Below, piece by piece: positions 24,495 to 34,707 of a DNA stretch of 64,000 nucleotides. The DNA is from Annona cherimola (Eukaryota > Streptophyta > Magnoliopsida > Magnoliales > Annonaceae). The translations under genes were made by a program, and so were the position numbers. Numbering within the stretch: the stretch's first letter is position 1; every line of letters begins with the position of its first letter. Where the stretch lies: positions 49,834,012 through 49,898,011 of the forward strand of contig CM059971.1 in assembly GCA_030490835.1 (NCBI GenBank), written 5' to 3'. The notes under the pieces are model-generated. The model was not told the DNA's origin and ran no database searches. It saw only the letters and a program-made list of their open reading frames with translations.

Positions 24495-24972
24495 GGGGAC
24501 AATTGTTTGTCCCAAAATATTTTTCATCTATCATGAGGACATGTCTATGTCCAAAAATATTTTTCATATGGCATGAGAACAATTATGTCCTAAAATATTT
24601 TTCTTATAACCTTTTGCCCATGAGGACATTTACTTGTCCCAAAACATCATTTATTTAAATTTCTATATAACCCAACTGGGGGTTGTTCAAAAGCAATGCA
24701 TGTGCATAGAAATCTTTTATCTAGGCGGACATTCTCATGTCCAAAAACATTTTTGCATATAAGCCTCTTTTAACCCGCATATAAAATACACCCTTTTTAA
24801 ACCAATATGGCAGACATATTCATGTCCTAAAATATTTTTCGATATCTTCTGAAAACTAAACATAAATCCATTTAAATCCAACACAAATCCATTTAAAACA
24901 AAACAGTGTAGGTGCCCATTTTGGGACTTTTAAAACATAGGGAACATATGTATGTTCCAAAAACATATGGAT
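24495..24972. repeat. Ladder of short hairpins in the solo LTR
   Basis: Seven irregularly spaced modules have the form GGACA, 4-7 bases, TGTCC, usually followed by AAAATATTTTTC. Examples are GGACAATTGTTTGTCC near 24497, GGACATGTCTATGTCC near 24537, GGACATTCTCATGTCC near 24727 and GAACATATGTATGTTCC near 24942. Confidence 0.7.
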
Positions 24973-25310
24973 TTGTGTCTCTGACCCTCAAGAAGGTGAC
25001 ACTTAACGAGTGATCATCCTCCCCTATGAAAGAAACCATTCATGTGACTGCACCGCTAGCTAGGCGGTTGTCCATGATCCTACTCCCATTTCAGGGAGGG
25101 CACCGCCGGCCTCCAACCTTTACCTAAGCAACTCGGCTACAGGTAGAGGTGAGCTCTGGTTCTCAACCATGTTGGTCCGTGACCGCCTCAACCATGAGCC
25201 TAGTATATCGTTTTGCGCACACTCGTATGCTAGCAATGATTTTCGCAAAACTTAGCCCAGTCATTTGACTGTGCTCTTTTTCAAGCCTCAGCTTGATATG
25301 TATAAAGTCA

Positions 25311-25470
25311 ACTTAGTCTGCAGACTATGCCCTTCTCGAATTGAGAACTGGGCAGGATTATTTTGAAAAGAAAATAAAATATTTTAAACCACTCAGTCTG
25401 CAGACTATGCCCTTCTCAAATTGAGAACTGGGCGTGGCTGTTTTGAAAATAAAACATTTTTGTAAATTAT
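25311..25470. repeat. Tandem repeat, period 80 bp, two units
   Basis: AGTCTGCAGACTATGCCC begins each unit, near 25315 and 25395, followed by TTCTC and GAGAACTGGGC. AGTCTGCAGACT is itself a palindrome. Confidence 0.8.
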
Positions 25471-25756
25471 TTTCAAATCCTGATGTTAGGATGACCACCC
25501 TTAAGGAGTTTAGAAATATTTTAATAAATCCATTTTATCAAACATTTGAAATATTTGAAAAGACAATATTTTGTAAAACTTTAATGATTTGCTAAATAAC
25601 TTTTGAAATTCTCATTTTTAAAAGCTTTTGAACTAATTCAAAACTCGCGGAGACAAAACTTTTATGAATAACATTTTTATGAGTAAAACTTATGCAACTC
25701 TCTTCCATCCACTGTAATGGCATTATTTGTTTTATCCACGTCACTTCCTTGTTATT

Positions 25757-25794
<38 letters not shown>

Positions 25795-25795
25795 A
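25757..25795. repeat. Microsatellite (TA)n(GA)n
   Basis: About ten TA units pass directly into about ten GA units. Confidence 0.9.
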
Positions 25796-28700
25796 GTTTG
25801 CATAATCTTTTGATCATTATTTAAACATAAAATCCATCAAATCATTTTATAAAACTGGTCACCCTTAAATCTTTTTAGAACATCAGAGTAAAGTATCTTC
25901 AAAGTGTTACAACTGTAAGAGTTGTAAAGCACCTTGATAGATTATTTTAAAATATCTACATAAATCTCAAAACACGTATATAAATTCAATTTATGACATT
26001 TAATGGAAACCATTTCAAAACATCTATTTATTTCTAGAAATCGTTTTATAAAGAATTACATTTTTCAATAAAACTCCTTGGAAATAAAATTTTCGTGGTT
26101 TGTTTTTGAATATCAATTTATGAAAGAGACAAACTCTTTCAATATAAAACTCTTTGTAAACCACACTTGTATTAAAACCATCTTAAAACCCACATCATAT
26201 TTTCAAGACCTGAGCTTGCTTACTCTATAAGCAATTCTCCACATCATTAATATAAACATGATCGAGTAAATTTAATACTTGAATATAAAAATTATGCTTG
26301 AAAATTCACTTACTTATCTAGTAAGCGATTATGAAACCAACTTATTATAGCAAGTTCATAAATTTCATAAAATTCCTTTGAAACAATATTTTGGAAAGCC
26401 CGTTTGCTTACTTGTAAGCAAACTCTTTAAAATCATTGATATAAGCATTTCAAATCTTGGCAACACTTCTGACAAAAAAACTATTTTAAGAAGTATTGCT
26501 TGTTTCCCATGAAACAATCCTTAAGGCATTTTATTTAAGCTATCATTTTCAAAATATATGAGGAAATCAATATTTTGGAAAGTTCGCTTGCTTACCTTGA
26601 TCACGTAAGCTTCCCGGGTCAACCCTTTCTTTGCCTTTGCTTATACATGTAGAATGATATAACATTCATGTAAATTCCATTTGCTTACATTCACCTAGTT
26701 TTCCAACCCATTTTCATAAATATTCATATCCCGCCTAATCTCCAAGTCAGGTATACGTATTTTACACATTTATGTATCTCAATCATTCATTATGCCACAT
26801 ATTAAATTCATATATTAATCTCAAAATTTGAGATTATCAATTCAGCAATGAATTTCATGTTTTTCCATCATATTTTAACATATTTTTGCATTTTAAGATT
26901 TTACATAATGCATATATCATCTTATCATGTGCCAATCTTCACATATGTGCGTCTAACAGCGTCTAATTCAAATATTCCTTATAATTTTCCAAATCAAAAA
27001 CTTGTCCTATAATTCAGAAATTTTATACACTTCATTTAATACTTATTTAGTGTAATTTCACGGATTTTTAATCCACTAATCATAGGTTTCCAAAACCGCA
27101 ACTTTGGAACCCATTTTTCACCCATTTAACGTATCTTTTGTCATATAATCCTAAACAGTCTCATAAATCAGAAATTTCAGCAATTAATTTAACTTTTCCT
27201 AATAAAAATCTAGGTTATTAACATATATATAAATATGGATCATTTCTGTATAGGTTTCATATTTCTTTTTGATTTTTTTCTCCAACTATCCACAAATGCT
27301 GAAATCAGGCGAACTGAAATCTATAAATCTTCATTTATAATCCAATAAAGGTATTTAATTCTGAAATTTCTACCATAACTTAATAAATACATTAAATAAC
27401 TTTCATAAAAATTTCATCACAAAATATTAACATAATATATTTATTTTTGAATTTTCACTGTTCTGGACAGTGTTGGGAGTTTAGGGTCAGCCTTAATCAC
27501 GTGATTTATAGGGCATATTTATACTCATAAAAACCTAAATTTATATTTTTAATATTATTATAAATATGTATTATATTTTATTTAAAATTTTCAGCCTGAA
27601 AATACTTTTATAAAAATTAATAAAAATCATTTTCTACGGCTGATCCTGTCACCCGTTTTACCCTGTTTAGGTTAATCTTCTCGGATTTTTAATTTGAAAC
27701 TGGATTATTATTCTAAGCTTAAAATTTGGTCCTTCCTTAATAAATCCATGATTATTCTTCCCAAAAATATTCATGCTAAAATTAATCCATTTACTATCCC
27801 GTTCATATTTTACTTTACAACATCATATAATTTCCAGATTTGAGATATAAAATCAAAATAATCATATACTTACTTGATTAAATGGGTAATCCTTCCTTTT
27901 TCCCTTTATTTTCTTCTCTTTTATTCCTCCTTGGTGGCCTAGGGGACGTGAGCTGCTGCTGGAAAGTAGAGCTCCAATTTTCCAAAATTTTCTAAGTACC
28001 CCTTATGCTTGGACGTCCCCCCCTTCCTTTATGCATTGTGCTGGAAATTTCCAGCTAGTGGGCCCCACTTTCCACATCAGAAAATGCTAATTCCAATGCA
28101 TTCCTATCCCCTTGCTGACATGGCAACATGTGGTCCATAAAAAATATTTTTATCACATTTATAAATCCATTAATTATCCAAGGCAATTAATTGACTCAAA
28201 TCTGTCCATCTGATGCACGTCCTTCATCAGCTGCTTTTTCCATTTTTTTCCAATGAAATTTTCATCAAATAAATGCACAATTACATACCCTATTACCTAG
28301 GCTAAATATCTATGCATTTTCTAATTTTTAAAAATTACAAAAAATCCCTTTTCCAGCCATATGATCGGACACAATTTTGCTGTCCACTTTTTGATGCCCA
28401 AACCACGTCCACTTTGCAGCAGATGTCCTTATCATAATAAATTTTTTTACAGATTTAATTAATTACCCAATTAATTATCTAGTAGTTTATGATAATTAGG
28501 GTCAATTAGGGCTAATAAAAAAAATTATAAACCATGCATTGACCTGCCAAACTGTCCACATCAAGCTGAATACATGCTGCTGTCCATTTTCTCCTCCTCC
28601 ATTCAACGGTTCAGATCAGCCCTAATAAATCAGAATTTCACTTTAATTTAATGCCAAATTATCTACATTAACTCCTTGTTGACTTTGGGTATCCATTATA

Positions 28701-29383
28701 TTATAAATATTTCACAAAATCCACTTTAGGGGCTGCTTGGACGTCCATACTTGCCATGTAAGCTACTCTTCCCTATGCTACTCACTTTTTGGTGTAAAAA
28801 GTCAAAAGAATTAATCATAATTTCGTGCAAGCCTAATTCCATCATCATTTTCATGATCAAATACTTTCATAACCTTAATCTCATAATTTTAACCGTCCAT
28901 TCCAAATTTCATCTTAATCCGACTTTTCTAGCTCAAATTATGATCGTTTTAAATTTTGGACGGTGATGATCAATTATCATCAAAATTTTCATAATATACC
29001 TTTCCCATATGATTAAGCACGAAATTATGTGCTTTCATCTCAATTTTTATATTAATCCGCCTTATGGGCGTCAAGTTATGAATTTTCTAAGGTTTTCTTT
29101 ACTAACTTGAGAATTATTATTTTAAATTCTCATAATCCATATCAAATAATCAAAAAAGATTATTCATGATGTATTGGTGTTTTTTAATCACCAACAAATT
29201 ATTCTAATCCTTTGTCCCACATTAGCTTATAATGATCACTCGAATCATCATTGCTAATCCTTAGCTGTAATTATCATAGTTTAGCAAAATCACAAAATCA
29301 TTCATAATTCAATAAATTCACTTATAAATTACATGTAAATATTCAATGCATATATTGAATCCTACTTAGGCTAGGGTTTCACA

Positions 29384-30680
29384 GTGGATAAAGGTGCTAA
29401 TATGTGCAAAATAAGCTATATATGTGTATGATGACTTATGAAGTCAAATAAATGATGTATGTATATGGAATGGGTTGGAAAACTAAATGAAATATGAGAA
29501 AAAAAAAATATGAAAAATCATATTATTCTCATGTAGGCAAAGGCCAAGAAAAGGTGGTAACAGAATGCTAAGGAATTTAGGTAAGCAAGCAAGTTTTCCA
29601 AAGGATTTTGCTTTTCTAAATTATTTACATAAATGCAGTTTTACTTTATCTTGATTGATGAAACTATGAAAATTGTTTCTAATGTGTTTAAGGATGGCCA
29701 TCCCTTAGCAAAATGATGTTGAAATGATATTTTACTTCAAATACAATGTTATGAAATCTTTCTTTGATAAATGCTATGGAAAAATGATGCGGTTGATGTT
29801 TACCATTGAAAAATCATGCTAGCATGTTAAAGATGAATTTATGCAAAAGTTCATGCGCACAGGATGCTAGGTCCACTTGAAGGGTGTAAGCGGACTGATT
29901 GTCCTCCCTTAGTGTGGCCAAGTCGCTTGAGACAGGCATAAGGCCGGCGGCGCCCTCTCTGAAATGAGAGTTAACGTGATGGATGGTCGCCTGGCTAGCT
30001 TCCATCATAAGGGAGATATGGTATTTATATTCATGTTTTCATATGACATTATGCATATGAGACCCGTGATGGGTACATGATTTCATGTTTTTAAGATATA
30101 CCTTTAGACAAGGTATAAGTTGCTTTCCAAGTTGATTTAAATGCAAAATGTTGCCTGAAATGATTTGCCTGTAAAATGCAAATAGCTTGCTTATTGAGTT
30201 TCGACTCACGATTTTATTTTCCAAACCCAAAGACAGGTGAAGGACAAGTCATGGCAAAGGAGCAAGTGTCGCCTTAAGGAATCCATGGAAAAACTTATGA
30301 AACTCATGTTACGAAGTTTATGTGAAATGGTTGTAAAAATAATATGCAATGCTTTATGATGAATAGATGTAGACTATTCGAATGTTTTATATGGATGACT
30401 GTGATTTATACGTGCAGTGACATCTGATTTAGGCAAAAGATGAAATGTCGCTGAACAACATGTTTGTATATAATGAATGCGATGAAATGAATTAGAAGTG
30501 TATGAGAATGAAATTATGAGAACATGAGTTGTTATATGAACTTTTACATGACCATATTTAATAGGATAAATATCCGACAAGACCCGCCATGTGACAGGGC
30601 AACAATCCTGATCACGTTTACCAATCAATACGATCCCGAGGTAAGGCTCAAGATGTGACGCTCGGGTTTGGGGTGCCACA
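29384..30680 (+). repeat. gypsy LTR-C, right part
   Basis: LTR-C resumes after the solo LTR (GTGGA duplication, then TAAAGGTGC) and ends at GGTGCCACA. Without the insertion and duplication LTR-C is about 3990 bp. The GC-rich block with GCCGGCGGCGCC lies near 29943-29955. No supported ORF. Confidence 0.92.
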
Positions 30681-30685
30681 GAGCT

Positions 30686-30697
30686 TGGTATCAGAGC
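30686..30697 (+). promoter_or_regulatory. Primer binding site, internal 3
   Basis: TGGTATCAGAGC five bases after the end of LTR-C. Confidence 0.92.
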
Positions 30698-30971
30698 ATG
30701 GATTGGTAAATAGGCATGGGAAATTTCTAAGTATAGGAAAATTGATAGAATATGAAGAAATATGCATGATTACACATGAATATACATGATTAACCACGAT
30801 TATGTGATGAATTAGATGTGATTAAATGCTGATCATGGATGATTATAATATGATGAAATGCATGCTAGATGAGGAAATTGACATGTTCATGTGATGATAC
30901 GGTATGCTTCTAACATGATGAACTGCATGCCATATGATAATGAATTATTGTTGCAATGCAATTTGATTGCT

Positions 30972-31768
30972 ATGTCTACACAGATGGCGGATAGAGGAAA
31001 GAGAATGATGAGTGTAGAGGAGTTACGAAGGGAAAGAGAGGAAGAGAATAGGAGACAGAGAAGAGAAGAAAATATGAATCGATGGTGGGAATCACAGCCC
31101 GATAATACACCGTATCCATCAGACCCCCCAGGATTTTCACAAATACGAACACATGATCACACTAAGGGAAGCTACTATGACTCTTAAAGTCAACATGCCC
31201 AGGATCTAGGAGAGCCCTCCAGATATAAACCTAGGGCACGAGTGTTATCAGGCACCTACCTTGGCATTCCCCGGGATCCCCCTGTTCCAACCGACAGAGT
31301 AGATCCACAAGCCCTACAGAACTTTTGGGATAAGACACAGGCACATATACCCCCGATGCTAGTCCATGGTACAGATTTGTTGATGGGTGTGTCCAGTTTC
31401 GTTATGGAGCATCTTGGGAGAGACTCCGTCAACGGGAAGTGGACATGGCCCTCTATATAAAAAGGCGTCGTGCCGAGGGAGTCATCGAAGTACCTGCTGG
31501 CCCTAAACCTGATGAGGTGATGCTCTATATAATGGAGAATATATGGGAAATTGTTCGATTGGCTGAGGTCAATGATGATGACCCGATGGAATTCCTCGAA
31601 CCATTTGAGGAAGAAGAAGAGGAGGAGGAAGAGGATGAAGTAGAGGAGGAAGTTGAGGAAGAAATAGTGGAGTTTGTAGATGATGATGAGGATGAGGATG
31701 ATGATGATAGTGATGATGAGGAAGTTCAGGCATGGTCCGACACTAGCACTATCACAAGTTCCACGTAG
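30972..31768 (+). pseudogene. Accessory acidic ORF before gag, copy 3
   Basis: Third copy of the unrecognised acidic protein, about 265 codons. TAA at 31185-31187 replaces Ser in YDSSSQ, and loss of one C from the run near 31351 shifts the frame. Neither lesion is in copies 1 or 2. The Trp codon that is a stop in copy 1 is intact. The tail has the longest uninterrupted Glu run and ends DEEVQAWSDTS. Downstream, one frame over, an Arg/Gly-rich peptide (RRRRRGRGPGGR) is open to a stop. Confidence 0.7.
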
Positions 31769-32261
31769 ACGTAGACGTCGAGGGAGAGGTCCAGGAGGAC
31801 GATGAACTTATTTGCTTTGCTTTTCTTTAAACAACTGTGTATATATACGTGTGGTTGATGATCATGTGGTGCATGTATAATTATGGTTGGTTGACACTAT
31901 GGTTGCTCTGGCTAACTGACATGTATGTAAGTGTGAAATGGGTATGTCATGCTTAATATGTACATAAGTGTGACTTGCTTTTGTATGTATTAACTGTGAA
32001 TATAGTGTATGTGAATGAATATGTTGATATACTGAACTCTTGATGTTTTAGTTGTGCAGGGATGAATGAGCATGAGCTGAATGGTGTGATATATAATGAT
32101 TGTGACCACGTGATGATGAGATGCATATGCAATGATTTAATATTGAATGAAATTGAAATGCGTATGCAATGATTCCATGATGATTATCAATGAAATGTGT
32201 ATATAATGATCTAATACTAATTGAAAATGAAAAGTGTCTGTTATATATCCAGATTAAAACA
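31769..32261 (+). other. Spacer between accessory ORF and gag, copy 3
   Basis: AT-rich and close to the spacers of copies 1 and 2. No supported ORF. Confidence 0.5.
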
Positions 32262-33504
32262 ATGGCGGAAACAAGAGCAGGAGTAAGGAAAAATAAAGGA
32301 AAAGAGGTAGAGGTAGAGGTTCCAAGCCAACACGAAGTTGGCGAATCTAGCCGACCTAAAAGGGGAAGGCCGGTGACACAGAATCAAAGGAACCAACAAA
32401 GGCAGAGTGATATAAGCCCTGAACGGAATATGGCAGAGGAAATCGAGTCGAGGCAGAATAGACTCATGGAAGAAAGAGTGGCTGCAGTGGTAGAAAAAGT
32501 AATGCAGCGGGCCACTAGGTATTGGGCAGCGCAGACTGCCGACATTATACAGGGATTATGGGAAAGAACCCAACAAGCTCAGCTGGGTAATGTGGAAAGA
32601 GAAGGACCTGCTGTTATGGCGGACCCCATTGCCACACCGGCACCGCTAAGGGATGAAAATCAGCTAATGGAAGCTGATAGAAGAGTCATAAATGACTTTC
32701 TAGCACAACGACCCGGTCCAAGCAGAGCAGTGGTTGATAGAGATTAAGAAATTATTCAGGATATCTCCATGCAACGACCGTCAGAAAGTACTATGTGCCA
32801 TCCATTTGTTAGCAAACGACGCACATGAATGGTGGGAGACCATGTTAATCACAATGCCACAACCCGAAGAAGTGTCTTGGCAAACATTTGTGGAAGAGTT
32901 TAATAAAGAATACCTCTCGGTGGGTTTGCAGAGTCAAAAAGAGATAAAATTTGAAAAGTTGTATCAAGGGAGGATGACGGTCACTGAGTATGCTACCAAG
33001 TTTAATGCTCTGGTCAGATATGTCCCTTGGATGCCTAATGTGTCACAGAATAAGGCACAGAGATTTCAACAAGGGTTGAGGCCATATCTGCAAGAAAGTT
33101 TGGCACCCTTGCTGATAAAGGATTATGCTTCAAGTCTTGAAAGAGCAAGGGCTCTGGAAATTGATGCCTTAAGAACCCAAGAATTAAGATTGGGTTCGAG
33201 GGCGTTCGGTATGGGTCCTAAGGAACCGGAAACGGGAAAAGAGAAATCTAGAAATGATAGTATAAGAAAAGGAAAAGGAATTCAAAAGAAGAAAAGCTCT
33301 CCATTCTGTAAGAAATGTCAAAGGGGACACACAGGCGAGTGTCTAAAGGGCTCAAATCGGTGTTACAAATATGGACAGACAGGTCATATCGCCAAGGAGT
33401 GCAGGTCGGGAGAAACAAAGGTGGTTAAGTGTTATATATGTGATCAAGTGGGTCACATAGCCATGAACTGCCTAACTAAGGCGCAGTCATCCCAAGGACG
33501 TTGA
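32262..33504 (+). pseudogene. gag: gypsy gag, copy 3
   Basis: Gag starting MAETRAG at 32262. A 26-bp deletion between two CGACCC repeats (junction 32709-32714) removes the start of the capsid region around FSGEP and shifts the frame. From 32734 to 33504 the frame is then open through the capsid and knuckles. The first knuckle keeps both Cys (CKKCQRGHTGEC). The second reads [14 protein letters not shown], with its second Cys lost to Tyr, as in copy 4. The TGA and 1-bp deletion of copies 1 and 2 are absent. TGA at 33502-33504 ends the frame. Confidence 0.93.
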
Positions 33505-34669
33505 AGACCTGCTTAACTTCGGATACCTGGAGCGACAAGCAAGCAGGGAACTTCTACGAATCCGGTGCATGTGCATGCCTTGACCTGGACAGAATCTCAA
33601 GAACAAGAGGAAAAGGTGGTCACAGGTACGGTTTACATTCTAGGGAATATGGTAGTAGCTTTGTTTGATTCTGGTGCCACCCATTCATTCATAGCATGCC
33701 AATATGTGACCACCCATGCACTGCCGATAGAAGAGACCAATCAGGTTATACATGTAGAATCTCCAGTCTATAGGTTAGCAAGTACTAGCCAAGTATGCAA
33801 AGTCTACCCAATCAGATCAAGATGCGACATTTACATCGACATTTTGGAAAAGCTTGCAAGAAACCTTAGACACCCAACTTAAATTCAGTACAGCTTTTCA
33901 TCCTCAAACCGATTGACAAACGGAGCGGGTGAACCAAGTTATTGAAGATATGCTCCGTATGTGTACCTTAGAGTTTGGAGGATCATAGGATGAGTATATC
34001 TCAATTGTGGAATTCGCATATAATAATAGTTACTAAGCTAGCATCCAAATGACTCCATTTGAGGCGTTATATGGACGACGATGTCGAACCCCGTTGAACT
34101 AGGATGAAATTGGAGAGAAAAGATTAGCCCCAGACTTACCTCAACGAATGGCAGACAAGGTGAAGACTATTCTCCAGTGTATACTCACTGCCTAGAGTCA
34201 GCAAAAGAGTTACACAGATTGCAAGAGAAGGGATCTAAATATCCAAGTTGGCGAACACGTATTTATTAAGGTCACGCCATTCAAGGGAGCTAAAAGGTTT
34301 GGAAAAAGGACAAAACTGAATCCCAGATATATTGGACCATTTGAAGTCTTGGAAAAGGTTGGGAAACTAGCATATCGGGTAGCTTTACCCCCAGCACTAG
34401 CTTTAATTCACAATGTGTTCCATATATCGATACTTAGGAAGTATATTCCAGACCTAACACATGTATTAGTGGCTGAAAATTTACCGATTCAAGATTATCT
34501 AAACTACGAAGAAAGACCAGTGAAGATCTTGGATCACAAGGTACAAAAGCTTCAAAATCAAAAAATTGAATACGTGAAGGTGCAATGGAACCGATACTCC
34601 GAAAATGAAGCCACTTGGAAGTTAAAGAAAGAAGTGGAACGAAAGTACCCCCATCTATTTAAAGAATAG
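33505..34669 (+). pseudogene. pol: gypsy protease joined to integrase by deletion, copy 3
   Basis: Protease starts normally with the usual active site DSG followed by ATHSF, but breaks off in its second half at KVYPIR. It is joined near 33812-33815 to the integrase core at the SDQDATF region, in a different frame. Against copy 4 the loss is 2322 bp, with TCAG at both edges, so RT, RNase H and the N-terminal half of integrase are gone. The remaining integrase shows the DDE-core Glu region after a stop (GATTGACAAACGG, shared with copy 4), the shared TAA at 34034-34036, and the C-terminal GPF module and chromodomain-like tail (34349-34669). Confidence 0.93.
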
Positions 34670-34694
34670 ACGGTTCCGGGACGAAACATGTTAT

Positions 34695-34707
34695 AAGGGG
34701 GGAGGAT
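34695..34707 (+). promoter_or_regulatory. Polypurine tract, internal 3
   Basis: AAGGGGGGAGGAT directly before LTR-D. Confidence 0.92.

Larger units (their letters stand above)
23908..29383 (-). mobile_element. Solo LTR of a related gypsy family (5476 bp), minus strand
   Basis: On the minus strand it runs from TGTGAAACCCTAG to GGCGCCACA, ends much like the array LTRs, and is flanked by 5-bp target duplications. There is no primer binding site, polypurine tract or coding sequence inside, so it is a solo LTR left by LTR-LTR recombination. The terminal 100 bp near 23908 are clearly related to the end of the array LTR, while most of the interior is diverged. At 5.5 kb it is unusually long. It holds a hairpin ladder (24495-24972), an 80-bp tandem repeat and a TA/GA microsatellite. 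The small ORFs in it match nothing that I know. Confidence 0.88.

Noticed and set aside
25757..25795. GAGA-type regulatory element
   Set aside because: A TA/GA microsatellite in a solo LTR. Such runs are common and there is no promoter context.
30681..34707. Internal 3 as a distinct non-autonomous family
   Set aside because: Its deletion edges match short repeats in copy 4 exactly and the join shifts the frame, so a single local deletion explains it.
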